A stretch of 33,226 nt of DNA from Elusimicrobia bacterium RIFOXYB2_FULL_49_7 (GCA_001800515.1 MGVN01000155.1:5821-39046), one strand, 5' to 3'. Counted from the first letter of the stretch, positions 15,753 through 25,269 are shown. Notes: generated by a model from the letters alone, not told the origin. Made by a program: numbers and translations.

Positions 15753-17075
15753 TTAATGGATTGTTTTGCAACAACGAAAACCGATATCAATCCCTTTTTC
15801 TTCCGTAGTAGCATAGAGGTCATAGGTCCCGGATTTGGATTGGCTGGCCCAATATCCCCCTGTAAAATAAAATAATTTGGCGCCATCCTTGCCGCTAAAC
15901 GGGGGAAAAGCATCTATGGGGGCCACCCACTCGGCAATATTTCCGGATAAATCATACACACCATAAGGTGACACACAGGAATCTTTGCTGCCGACCGGCA
16001 GAGTGGAATCCCTGGCCATATCGTTGGCATCAACATCGGTATGGCAACGATATGGATTATATTCATTTCCGTAAGGATAACTCAACCGGCGATACCCCCC
16101 ACTCGCGGCCTGCCATTCCCGGATATGGCAAAGTCGCTTCCCGACCGACTCGCAGGCAGCCTGTGCATGGGTATAGTCGATATCCGAAATAGGGCTATCA
16201 AAGGTACGGGAAAAACGGGGAAAGCTATCCACCGTGTAATTCGTGTCGAATTCCATGTAAGCACGATTCGTAAATTCGTATGAATCAATGCAGAATGTCA
16301 ACGTCTCCATTTCCACCAGCACCATGCTGTCCGGACAAACCGCCGACAGAGCGGAACGGGTGGTAAAAGAGTCCGCACCCAAAACCGCCGAATCTCCGAA
16401 CACATCATGCACCGATACACGCCAATAATACCGGGTACCCGGAAAAAGATCCGTGAAAAGAGTATCCGGCTCATACACGATGAGCGCCGGGGAATTCTGC
16501 ATCAGCGTATCACGGCAGGAATCCGGATTAATAAACCCGGAGTCACAGGCCATGGGGGGCCATTGGGTTGACAATTGAAACCGGTAAAACAGGGTTTCCG
16601 CGGAAAAGATCTTTCCTAAATCCGCATCCCCAACCAACCAACGAAAGCTCAAGGTAAGCGGAATAGCGGAGGCATGAGAAACCGGGTAAAGCATCTTCCA
16701 TAGGCGGGGGGCGTGATTCGCCCGTACCAATCGAATCAGATCCGCTCGATTCTCCGAAGTCTGAAGTTCCAAGGAGACAGACCAGGAATGATAACCGTCG
16801 TAGGAGGCGGACAATCTCTTTTCGCCGGTTTTAGCAACGGAAAAGGTGAATTGCCCATCCGTGGCCGACCACACCACCGTATCACGCACTCCGTTCAGCG
16901 TGAGGCGGACGCCGGAAAGCCCTTGTCCGCTCAAACTATCCACCACGCGGCCGGACAAGGTCGCAGAGGCGCTTTCCACCGGACTGACCACTGAATCAAA
17001 ATATCCACAGGATAAAAAGCTCGCCAAGCAAATCAGGGAAAGCCCGAAACAAAATTTAGACATCCTGTTCATCAT
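15753..17075 (-). CDS. Lipoprotein with CarboxypepD_reg-like, FN3-like and FGE/SUMF1 domains
   Basis: About 440 residues. The N terminus (SKFCFGLSLICLASFLSC) is a lipoprotein signal with the lipid Cys near residue 23. Residues about 35-115 form a carboxypeptidase-regulatory-like domain (SATLSGRVVDSLSGQGLSGV). Residues about 120-245 look FN3-like (RYYWRVSVHD). The C-terminal 190 or so residues have a formylglycine-generating-enzyme/SUMF1 fold (CIDSYEFTNRAYMEFD, HAQAACESVGKRLC, EWQAASGG, SYPYGNEYNPYRC, GVYDLSGNIAEWV, IGFRCCK). FGE-fold proteins include many non-enzymatic sensors and binding proteins. It overlaps the sigma-54 activator gene by 20 nt (8 nt if the ATG at 17063 is used), so it is co-translated. 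It may be a surface sensor or effector of the kinase pathway. Confidence 0.88.
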   Translation of the reverse strand: MMNRMSKFCFGLSLICLASFLSCGYFDSVVSPVESASATLSGRVVDSLSGQGLSGVRLTLNGVRDTVVWSATDGQFTFSVAKTGEKRLSASYDGYHSWSVSLELQTSENRADLIRLVRANHAPRLWKMLYPVSHASAIPLTLSFRWLVGDADLGKIFSAETLFYRFQLSTQWPPMACDSGFINPDSCRDTLMQNSPALIVYEPDTLFTDLFPGTRYYWRVSVHDVFGDSAVLGADSFTTRSALSAVCPDSMVLVEMETLTFCIDSYEFTNRAYMEFDTNYTVDSFPRFSRTFDSPISDIDYTHAQAACESVGKRLCHIREWQAASGGYRRLSYPYGNEYNPYRCHTDVDANDMARDSTLPVGSKDSCVSPYGVYDLSGNIAEWVAPIDAFPPFSGKDGAKLFYFTGGYWASQSKSGTYDLYATTEEKGIDIGFRCCKTIH

Positions 17076-19053
17076 CCGAACCGGCCTTTTTCAGGTTGTC
17101 AAACCCATATTTCCGAATCAATTCACGGAGCGTATGGCGATCCACGTCCAAAACACGGGCCACACGCGAAAGATTCCCTTTTTGCGCTAAAAGCTGGAGA
17201 CGAATAAGTTTTCTATCCACCTCTTCTCGCGCATCACGAAGGGTAACCGAAAATTCCGGCACGCCTCCTTCCAGAGCCAATTCTCCGGCCTGAATAAATT
17301 CATCCTCGGCCAGCAAGGTGGCGCGTTGAACACTATTTTTAAGTTGGCGGACATTCCCCGGCCAGGCATAGCGTAAAAGAAGATTGCGTGCTTCGGGTGA
17401 AAAACCTTTGACAGAGAGCTTGTGCTCAAGGCGGATTTCATCCAGAAAGGTATTGGCCAATAACAGAATATCCTCGCCCCGCTCCCGCAAGGGCGGAACC
17501 AAGAGCGTCAAAGTACTGAGTCGATAATAAAGATCTTCGCGAAAACCCTTTTGGGAAACCAAAGACTTAAGATCCTTATTAGTGGCTGCAATAACACGAA
17601 CGTCCAATGAAATAGGCTTAGTGCCCCCGACCCGCTCAAAGGTGCGCTCCTGAAGAAAACGGAGTAACTTGGCCTGAAGCGCAAGGGACATATCTCCAAT
17701 CTCATCGAGAAAAAGAGTCCCTCCTTCAGCGGACTCCACTCGCCCTTTTTTCTGGGCAATCGCACCGGTAAAGGCCCCTTTTTCATGGCCGAAAAGCTCG
17801 GATTCCAGGAGTTCCGAAGGTAACGCCGCACAATCAATGACCACAAAGGCCGCCTCTTTTCGTTTTGAAAGCTCATGCAGGGTGCGCGCCACCATACTTT
17901 TACCGGTTCCGGTTTCACCGGTCAGGAGGACGGAAAGGTCCGTGGGTGCCGCTTTCTGCACCAAGCCGAAAAGCGTGAGCATGGGCTCGCTTCGACCCAG
18001 TACGTTGTCAATTCGGGCTAACTTGGATTGGGCCACCAACCGCTTGTTTTCGGCCTCCAGAGTCAGCAATTCCCGTTCATATTTTTCACGTTCCCGCGTG
18101 GCAGCCAAGGCTTCACTCATCCGTTTTTCCCGTTCAGCGGATAACCGGGTCTGGATGGCCGTGGCGGCAAAGAGCGCGAAAAGGCTTAAAAAATCCATTT
18201 CCAGATTGGCTGTTGTCGGGACCGTAAAACGGCTGTCCAGATAAAGCACACCGAGTTTTGCACCGCTCCGCGCCTTTAAGGGAAGACAAAGGGCGCATCG
18301 GATGCCATGCATGACAATACTCTCTGCTGCATCCAATTCGGAATGCTCCTCGCCGAATCCGAAAAACAGAGGCGCTTCCGATTCGCCGGTCCGATCAATG
18401 ACGCTGCGACTTAATGCCGTGCTCAGCTCCCGCGACAATCCTTCAGCTACCTGCACGGACAGATGGTCCGTCTCGTCCAAAAGAAGAACCGCTCCCCGCT
18501 CAAGGCCTGTGGCGGAAATGGCCTTTTTCAGAATCAGACCGAGTACGGTATCCCTATTTTTAGCGGAATTGACCGCCTCCGCCAATTCAAAGAGAAGACG
18601 GAGCCGATGATGAACCGCCTCGGCTTGAACCAAGTGCTGATCCAGCTTGCCCAATTTTTCGGACAATTCACCCGACCCTGGCGCGGTCTTGATTTGATCA
18701 AGCAGAACATGGCTTTCTTTCAAATAATCACGATCGACAAAAGTGAGGGTGGTCGCTTCAAGTTCATCCGGCTCAGTGAAAATCAGACGCTGGCCGCCCA
18801 ACCGAATCACATCTCCGGCATGGAGCGTTTGCTCATGGATGCGGCAGTCATTTACAAATGTTCCGTTGGTGGAATCCAAATCAATGAGTCGAAACCCTTC
18901 TTTGAATGTAATGAGATTGGCATGAAGGCCGCTTACTTCTCGATCCGGGATCAAGATATCGCACTGCGACGAACGCCCGAGTGTGGTCAGCTTCTTTTTC
19001 AACGGAATCGTTTCCGTTTCTCCGTTCTCCTTCTGCCAATACAACTGACCCAT
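17056..19053 (-). CDS. FHA-GAF sigma-54-dependent transcriptional activator
   Basis: A 665-residue enhancer-binding protein. The N-terminal FHA domain (about 20-95: TTLGRSSQCDILIPDREVSG, DSTNGTFVND) binds phosphothreonine. A GAF domain follows (about 160-310). The AAA+ core (about 345-590) has Walker A GETGTGKS, the sigma-54-contacting GAFTGA loop and Walker B GGTLFLDEIGDM. A C-terminal Fis-type HTH ends LDVDRHTLRELIRKYGF. It starts 2 nt after the TPR gene (AAGGAA Shine-Dalgarno) and overlaps the lipoprotein gene. In place of a receiver domain it carries FHA, so phosphorylation by the operon's Ser/Thr kinase is the likely input. The intact GAFTGA means genuine sigma-54 activation, and the nearest candidate promoter is at 15610-15625. 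Confidence 0.95.
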   Translation of the reverse strand: MGQLYWQKENGETETIPLKKKLTTLGRSSQCDILIPDREVSGLHANLITFKEGFRLIDLDSTNGTFVNDCRIHEQTLHAGDVIRLGGQRLIFTEPDELEATTLTFVDRDYLKESHVLLDQIKTAPGSGELSEKLGKLDQHLVQAEAVHHRLRLLFELAEAVNSAKNRDTVLGLILKKAISATGLERGAVLLLDETDHLSVQVAEGLSRELSTALSRSVIDRTGESEAPLFFGFGEEHSELDAAESIVMHGIRCALCLPLKARSGAKLGVLYLDSRFTVPTTANLEMDFLSLFALFAATAIQTRLSAEREKRMSEALAATREREKYERELLTLEAENKRLVAQSKLARIDNVLGRSEPMLTLFGLVQKAAPTDLSVLLTGETGTGKSMVARTLHELSKRKEAAFVVIDCAALPSELLESELFGHEKGAFTGAIAQKKGRVESAEGGTLFLDEIGDMSLALQAKLLRFLQERTFERVGGTKPISLDVRVIAATNKDLKSLVSQKGFREDLYYRLSTLTLLVPPLRERGEDILLLANTFLDEIRLEHKLSVKGFSPEARNLLLRYAWPGNVRQLKNSVQRATLLAEDEFIQAGELALEGGVPEFSVTLRDAREEVDRKLIRLQLLAQKGNLSRVARVLDVDRHTLRELIRKYGFDNLKKAGSDDEQDV

Positions 19054-19055
19054 GC

Positions 19056-19730
19056 TTATTCCTTCAATGAAATCCGTTTATTCATGAATCCGTCAATGAG
19101 ACTGTAGATATAGACGGTAACAAAGCCGAAAAAGGTCCCCCGCTGGGCCCAATCATATTGACGGGCCCTGTCCACATCCTCTTCACGATATCCGAAGCGA
19201 TCGGAATACAGACTGCTTTTATTTTGATAACTGTAGATCGACAAAGTAAGGAGAGCCGCTTGAAGCGCACAAACGGCTACTCCTTTACGCGGCTGCCGGT
19301 TGAAGAACTGAGGCCCACCCAGGGGCAGGAAATTCCAGGCGACCGGATAGGCCGGCAGGGTATCCATGATGAGAATCCTAAGGGCCGTCCGTTTTTCGAA
19401 TTTGGCGATTTGAAAAAGTGAGATGACTTCCGGCAGATAAACGTTGGGATCCAGTTCATAATCCTTCCGGTAATCCAATAACCGTGAAAAGGCAACACGA
19501 GCCGGCTGCTTTTTATCCAACATGGTCAGACTGGCACCCAGGTGTTCGTAACATTGCAAAAGCCGTGTCGTGTCCGTCGTCTTTTCGGACAGCAGGAAGG
19601 CACTATAACAATCGGCTGCCTTATCATATTCCCCCAACTGATACGATTCAAGGCAAGCCCCCTCCTCCTGTGCCCAAAGAAAAAGAGGCAGGATGCAAAG
19701 CAACCATGAGAAAAAGACCGGCCGGTTCAT
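19056..19730 (-). CDS. TPR-containing membrane protein (DUF5683-like C terminus)
   Basis: A 224-residue protein with signal peptide MNRPVFFSWLLCILPLFLWA. The TPR-like helical region (about 24-115: CLESYQLGEYDKAADCYSAF, LLQCYEHLGASLTMLDKKQP) is followed by hydrophobic segments. The stretch FLPLGGPQFFNRQPRKGVAV resembles DUF5683-type proteins, and the end is TFFGFVTVYIYSLIDGFMNK. Its ATG overlaps the kinase stop by 4 nt (ATGA) and the sigma-54 activator starts 2 nt after its stop, so it is an integral member of the signalling operon. It probably sits in the envelope. I infer a role as scaffold or sensor partner of the kinase, with no direct motif evidence. Confidence 0.8.
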   Translation of the reverse strand: MNRPVFFSWLLCILPLFLWAQEEGACLESYQLGEYDKAADCYSAFLLSEKTTDTTRLLQCYEHLGASLTMLDKKQPARVAFSRLLDYRKDYELDPNVYLPEVISLFQIAKFEKRTALRILIMDTLPAYPVAWNFLPLGGPQFFNRQPRKGVAVCALQAALLTLSIYSYQNKSSLYSDRFGYREEDVDRARQYDWAQRGTFFGFVTVYIYSLIDGFMNKRISLKE

Positions 19731-21358
19731 TGAAACTCCACGGCCTTAATCTGTCTCCGCGTCACACCCCCGGCCACCCGAACCGTATCGCGCCATCGCT
19801 TTCCGCTGGGGTTTTCAATGGTCATCTCGTAGGCTCCACAGGCCACACGCAGCTTTTCCTTCATGGGTGCTTTACCCGATTTGACACCATTCAGATAAAT
19901 ATCCCCCCAGATTTCGGAAAAAACAAAGAGATAGCCGAAACAGGTGTCCGTTACCCCGGATAGGACGGATGTATCGGATTGAGGAACCAAATCGGGTGGG
20001 GTTATCGACTTTTGTATTCCGGGGATGGATTCCACCTTGACAATCGGCGATATCATCGGGGATGGCCGGGTGTCCATTTTTTTCGCAACAACCGTATCTA
20101 TCCCGGCTTTCATCTCTCCCATAACAGGATTTAAGGGTTCAGGAGAACCTGCTTTTTCTGGAGAGGTTTGATAAGACGGCTTGATCAATAAAAATAACAG
20201 CGTTCCGAAAAAAAGAAGAAGCACGACCAAGGCCCCTCCCACCAACCATCGACCGCGTCGGAAGCGAACAGGCATAATCATCGTTTCAAGATTGACATCC
20301 GTTTTTTCCGAAGACGTATGCAATGCTCCCAGCGCGGCAATATGTTGCTTAACCTCCTCATTATCCGGGGCCATTTCAAGCAAAGCCTCATATTCCCGTA
20401 ACGCATCAAAAATCAACCCTTTTGCTTTGAAGGTCGCCGCCCGCTCCAACCGGCTTTTCAGATTGCGCTGCATCAATTCTTCACTGTACTTTTGGGGACC
20501 TGAAAGATAGCGCACAACTTCAGAAGAGTCATTAGGAATGTCATTTTTGGATAAAAAGGAATTCAGATCACGCGCCAATAGCGAAGCATCCGAATAACGA
20601 TTTTCAATCTTGCGTTCCAGGCATTTCTCAATGATAAGGACCAGATTTTCCGGAACCGGAACCCCCCGCTCCCGCACCGGAATAAAGGTACCGGCCACAA
20701 TCTGACTGAACAAAGCGGGAATGGAGTTCTTGGGATAGGGATAATGGCCGGTGATCGCGTAATAGAGGGAGACCCCGAGCGCATAGATATCGGATTGAAT
20801 GGAAGGCGGGTCGCCACTGACAAGTTCAGGGGAAAGGTAATAGGGCGTTCCCACGACGGAATCAACATTGGTCAGACTGGCCGCATCATCGGTCTTGACA
20901 ATGCCGAAATCAGATAATTTTGCGACCCCATCCTGCTTCACAATGATATTGGAAAGCTTGATATCCCGATGAATGATGTGGTTGACATGGGCCTGATGAA
21001 GCCCGCCGGCAACACCGCAGAATAAGACGGCCGCTATTTCAGGCGGAAAGGGACCGTTCAGTTTGACGAGTTTTTCACCATCCGTTCCATCAATGAGTTC
21101 CATGGCGATATAGAAGCAATTTTCATGGCTGCCGAAATCGTATATCTGGAGTATATTGGTATGTTCAAGCCGGGCAATGGCCTTGGCTTCACGCTCGAAA
21201 CGGATGCGGGATTCCGGATCAGCGGCCAGATGGGGATGCATGATCTTAACCGCCACTTTGCGTCCCAAATCCTTATGCGTGGCCAGATAAACCGTGGCCA
21301 TGCCTCCTTTGCCCAGCTCTTTTTCAATGAAATATTTACCGAAATCTTGTTTGATCAT
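19727..21358 (-). CDS. Membrane Ser/Thr protein kinase with C-terminal PEGA domain
   Basis: A 543-residue Hanks-type kinase. The kinase domain (about 5-270) has the glycine loop GKGGMATVYLA, VAVKIMH (catalytic Lys), IHRDIKLSNII, LSDFGIV and GTPYYLSPELVSGD, so it looks catalytically intact. A linker with a TPR-like helix pair (about 315-355) precedes one transmembrane helix (about 372-394, VGGALVVLLLFFGTLLFLL). A PEGA-like beta domain (about 470-543, FVFSEIWGDIYLNGVKSGKA) ends the protein outside the membrane. The start was set at MIKQDFGKYFIEKELG; a longer frame to 21433 would overlap pgi. No clear Shine-Dalgarno was seen. It heads the kinase-TPR-FHA/sigma-54-lipoprotein operon. Confidence 0.93.
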   Translation of the reverse strand: MIKQDFGKYFIEKELGKGGMATVYLATHKDLGRKVAVKIMHPHLAADPESRIRFEREAKAIARLEHTNILQIYDFGSHENCFYIAMELIDGTDGEKLVKLNGPFPPEIAAVLFCGVAGGLHQAHVNHIIHRDIKLSNIIVKQDGVAKLSDFGIVKTDDAASLTNVDSVVGTPYYLSPELVSGDPPSIQSDIYALGVSLYYAITGHYPYPKNSIPALFSQIVAGTFIPVRERGVPVPENLVLIIEKCLERKIENRYSDASLLARDLNSFLSKNDIPNDSSEVVRYLSGPQKYSEELMQRNLKSRLERAATFKAKGLIFDALREYEALLEMAPDNEEVKQHIAALGALHTSSEKTDVNLETMIMPVRFRRGRWLVGGALVVLLLFFGTLLFLLIKPSYQTSPEKAGSPEPLNPVMGEMKAGIDTVVAKKMDTRPSPMISPIVKVESIPGIQKSITPPDLVPQSDTSVLSGVTDTCFGYLFVFSEIWGDIYLNGVKSGKAPMKEKLRVACGAYEMTIENPSGKRWRDTVRVAGGVTRRQIKAVEFQ

Positions 21359-21385
21359 GTGGGACACGATTATTTTATGGTACTG

Positions 21386-21393
21386 ATTATAAT
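21386..21393. promoter_or_regulatory. Overlapping divergent -10 elements for kinase operon and pgi
   Basis: The sequence ATTATAAT contains TATAAT on the plus strand (21388-21393) and TATAAT on the minus strand (21386-21391), in the 61-nt gap between the divergent kinase and pgi genes. The -35 regions are poor on both sides, so promoter strength and exclusivity are inferred. Confidence 0.45.
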
Positions 21394-21401
21394 ATATATA
21401 A

Positions 21402-23075
<1,674 letters not shown>

Positions 23076-23145
23076 ATTAGGATAAGGTCGGAGTGTCACC
23101 CTATTTCGCAGAGGTCAAGAATACAAAATCTGGTTGATAGGACAG

Positions 23146-23256
23146 GTGCCGCTAGTCAGCTAATGTAACTTTTCTCGGCTAAAACAGGGTGCCATTTTCC
23201 CCGTTCCTGATTAACCGGATGATACCGTTTCTATTGAGCCACTTTTCTGCGGCTTT
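23146..23256. repeat. 111-bp direct repeat, copy A
   Basis: Aligns without gaps to 24402-24512 with 7 mismatches in 111 (about 94% identity). It encodes the C-terminal end and 3' flank of the 55-residue ORF at 23179-23346. The two copies flank the DUF1016 nuclease gene. Confidence 0.9.
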
Positions 23257-23346
23257 CCGACGGGCGATGGCTTGCTGCTCAGCTTTGGCAGAAGGAATCC
23301 AACCAACTGCTCCAATAATATGAATCAGACAGGAAAGCGTGGTCAT
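23179..23346 (-). CDS. Small 55-residue protein coupled to DUF1016 gene
   Basis: The minus-strand ATG overlaps the TGA of the DUF1016 gene (ATGA, 23343-23346) and opens a 55-residue frame. It starts MTTLSCLIHIIGAVGWIPSA and ends KWLNRNGIIRLIRNGENGTL plus F. The N-terminal half is hydrophobic (possible signal or membrane segment); the C-terminal half is basic and Asn/Gly-rich. The C-terminal part recurs, with protein-level conservation, upstream of the nuclease gene at 24435-24608, which supports real coding. I recognise no family. Function is unknown; translational coupling suggests it is made with the nuclease. Confidence 0.5.
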   Translation of the reverse strand: MTTLSCLIHIIGAVGWIPSAKAEQQAIARRKAAEKWLNRNGIIRLIRNGENGTLF

Positions 23347-24380
23347 AGGAGCCGCTTTCTTGAAATCAATCTTGCCGCCTGTTCCTTTGCAATCAAAATA
23401 GCCTGATGTAACCGGCGCTGCAAAAGCTCCATAGGTGGAAGCTCTGTAAGGTATTCCGCTACACGGATAGATTTTTTTTCGAGCTGAAGTAGCTCAATCT
23501 GTTCCTTGTCAGCCCCGGCACACAGGATAAGTCCTATTGGAGACTCCTCTCCTTTAACCTGTTCATGCTTTTCAAGCCAACGAAGATATAATTCCATCTG
23601 CCCCACATGAGCGGCAGAAAATGATTCCAACTTCAGCTCAATGGCGACAAGGCGGCGCAAATGGCGATGATAAAAAAGCAGGTCTAAATAAAAATCATCC
23701 TTGCCAATACTCATCCGTTTCTGGCGGGCCACAAAGGTGAAACCACTTCCCAGTTCCAGCAGGAATTTTTCCATTTCCTGGAGAATGGCATTTTCAAGGT
23801 CTTTCTCACTGTAAGCGCCATGCAAACCGAGAAAATCAAGAAAATAAGGGTCTCTGAATATCAATTCCGGAGTTACCTGGCCTTTTCGCAAGGTCTTAAG
23901 GCCAGTTCGGATAACAGCCTCTGTATTTTTCGACAGCGCTGTTCGCTGATAAAGCAGACTACTTATTTTTTTCCGGAGAATCTGTACGCTCCATCTTTCA
24001 ACCCGGCACATTTCCGCATAGAACTCGCGGGCAAGCGGATCTTTTACCGGGAGAATTTCAACAAAATGGCTCCACCCCAATTGTGTCGATAGCGTCGACA
24101 CAATTGATTTGTCCGGAAAATACTGATAAAACCGGATTGCCCGGTAAAGAGCGCTACTCGTAAACCCATTTCCGAACTCTTCCGTCAATTGTTGCGATAC
24201 CGTCGCAACAATTCGTTTACCATATTCGGCTTGCCCATCCGTAAGGTTCTCGGAAACCAAACGGCGGCCAATGTGCCAATACAAAAGCGACTGGGCTGCA
24301 TTCGCAACAGTGGCAACCCGTTGCCGGGCCGCTTGTATTAGCTGACGAAGCTCAGAAATTAATTGAGTTTCATTAATCAC
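23343..24380 (-). CDS. DUF1016 / YhcG-family PD-(D/E)XK nuclease
   Basis: A 345-residue YhcG-type protein. The N-terminal DUF1016 helical domain (about 1-150) has LLYWHIGRRLV and the internal repeat IVATVSQQL ... IVSTLSTQLGWSHFVEILPV. The C-terminal PD-(D/E)XK nuclease fold has FLDFLGLHGAYSEKDLENAI, DDFYLDLLFYH and LVAIELKLESF (catalytic D...E-x-K). YhcG-family proteins are widespread accessory nucleases found near restriction, defence and mobile loci; their exact role is not settled. The gene carries two perfect internal palindromes and is flanked by 111-bp repeats. No clear Shine-Dalgarno was seen. The small ORF at 23179 overlaps its stop. Confidence 0.9.
   Translation of the reverse strand: MINETQLISELRQLIQAARQRVATVANAAQSLLYWHIGRRLVSENLTDGQAEYGKRIVATVSQQLTEEFGNGFTSSALYRAIRFYQYFPDKSIVSTLSTQLGWSHFVEILPVKDPLAREFYAEMCRVERWSVQILRKKISSLLYQRTALSKNTEAVIRTGLKTLRKGQVTPELIFRDPYFLDFLGLHGAYSEKDLENAILQEMEKFLLELGSGFTFVARQKRMSIGKDDFYLDLLFYHRHLRRLVAIELKLESFSAAHVGQMELYLRWLEKHEQVKGEESPIGLILCAGADKEQIELLQLEKKSIRVAEYLTELPPMELLQRRLHQAILIAKEQAARLISRKRLL
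24078..24106. repeat. 12-bp palindrome inside DUF1016 gene (copy 1)
   Basis: CAATTGTGTCGA, a 5-nt spacer TAGCG, then its exact reverse complement. It encodes IVSTLSTQL. Confidence 0.9.
24187..24213. repeat. 11-bp palindrome inside DUF1016 gene (copy 2)
   Basis: AATTGTTGCGA, a 5-nt spacer TACCG, then its exact reverse complement. It encodes IVATVSQQL and has the same spacer length as the palindrome 109 bp away. Confidence 0.9.
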
Positions 24381-24401
24381 TACCGTTTCGGTTTTAATAA
24401 T

Positions 24402-24512
24402 GTGCCACCAGCCAGATAATGTAACTTTTCTCGGCTAAAACAGGGCGCCATTTTCCCCGTTCCTGATTAACCGGATGATACCGTTTATATTGAGCCACTT
24501 TCCTGCGGCTTT
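24402..24512. repeat. 111-bp direct repeat, copy B
   Basis: Second copy of the repeat at 23146-23256, lying just upstream of the DUF1016 start codon. It carries the 3' end of an orphan ORF fragment (24435-24608). Confidence 0.9.
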
Positions 24513-24608
24513 GCGCCGACCGGTGGCTATCGCCTTCTTGGAAGGGTCTTTCGACGAGTCTTCCAACTGAGATAATATACTTTCCGTTGTATCATTTAGC
24601 CAATCATA
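24435..24608 (-). pseudogene. Orphan fragment homologous to the 55-residue ORF
   Basis: An open frame of 57 codons begins directly after a TGA and has no ATG; a TTG at codon 15 is the only possible start. It reads WLNDTTESILSQLEDSSKD, then KKAIATGRRKAAGKWLNING, and ends IIRLIRNGENGALF. The last 34 residues match the end of the 55-residue protein at 23179, but the N-terminal part is unrelated. It is most likely the 3' remnant of a second gene of this type or of a larger gene. The rest of the gene-free stretch 24381-24882 holds the inverted repeat at 24787-24828; I see no other gene in it. Confidence 0.45.
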
Positions 24609-24786
24609 TCAGACGCGCTTATTGCATCCGAGGAAATAGAAGCCGAAAGGGAAAGCAAGCAAGCCGATTGATTTTTCCGGGCGTATAAAATTATCTGGCA
24701 TGCAGACTTAAGCATGGGTTTTCAAACTCGTCTTAGCGAACACAATCTAATCAGAAGCGTATAAATCCATTATTAATACCCCAAAA

Positions 24787-24828
24787 CACCCCTTCTCTCC
24801 AGACTGCGATCAGACCGGATGAGGGGTG
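24787..24828. repeat. Inverted repeat CACCCCT ... AGGGGTG
   Basis: Perfect 7-bp arms (24787-24793 and 24822-24828) around a 28-nt loop, in the gap between vapC and the DUF1016 fragment. A smaller TGAC/GTCA hairpin and a T-run (24852-24858, plus) follow. It could be a terminator or a remnant end of a mobile element; the evidence is thin. Confidence 0.3.
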
Positions 24829-24882
24829 ACTGATTTTGTCACACTATAAGGTTTTTTTATTTTTCGAAAATGAGCAGGGTCG

Positions 24883-25269
24883 TCACGACCAAACAGTCTT
24901 CGGATAAAAACTGCTGATGACCTTGTCCGATGTGATAAGAGGAATTCCGAACCGCATCGCTGTGGCAACGATAAATCGATCCGCAGGATCTTTATGCGTC
25001 CAATCGAGATTCAGTGATTGGATGATGAGATCTTCGTCTAATGGAATAAATCTGACATTCCCAGCCTGCTTGAGACGGTTGATGAACGCCTCCAGTGAAA
25101 TAGGGAAAATGATGTCTTTCTTTTTGATTTTAATTCCGATTTCCCAGAAGGAAATGGTACTGACAAGAATTTCCGTTGCAGCATCAATAGCTCCCTTTGC
25201 TTTGACGGATAACTCCCCCTCTTTTCCCATAGTATACCAGATCAGGGAACAGGTGTCCAGTACAATCAT
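24883..25269 (-). CDS. vapC: PIN-domain toxin (VapC-type ribonuclease)
   Basis: A 128-residue PIN-domain protein. The acidic metal-binding residues appear in IVLDTCSLIW (first Asp), SFWEIGIK (Glu), DPADRFIVATAM and LITSDK (C-terminal Asps). This matches the type II VapC toxins that cleave tRNA or rRNA. Its ATG overlaps the antitoxin stop by 4 nt. A GGTCG-TGA-CGACC dyad spans its stop codon but has no U-tract. Confidence 0.9.
   Translation of the reverse strand: MIVLDTCSLIWYTMGKEGELSVKAKGAIDAATEILVSTISFWEIGIKIKKKDIIFPISLEAFINRLKQAGNVRFIPLDEDLIIQSLNLDWTHKDPADRFIVATAMRFGIPLITSDKVISSFYPKTVWS

Noticed and set aside
23076..23178. Terminator of pgi
   Set aside because: No stem-loop with U-tract could be found in this stretch.
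24610..24664. Plus-strand antitoxin-like fragment (SDALIASEEIEAERESKQAD then stop)
   Set aside because: Very short, no start codon, no partner; similarity to antitoxins too weak to claim.
24876..24890. GGTCG-TGA-CGACC dyad at the vapC stop as a terminator
   Set aside because: Only a 5-bp stem with a 3-nt loop and no adjacent U-tract.
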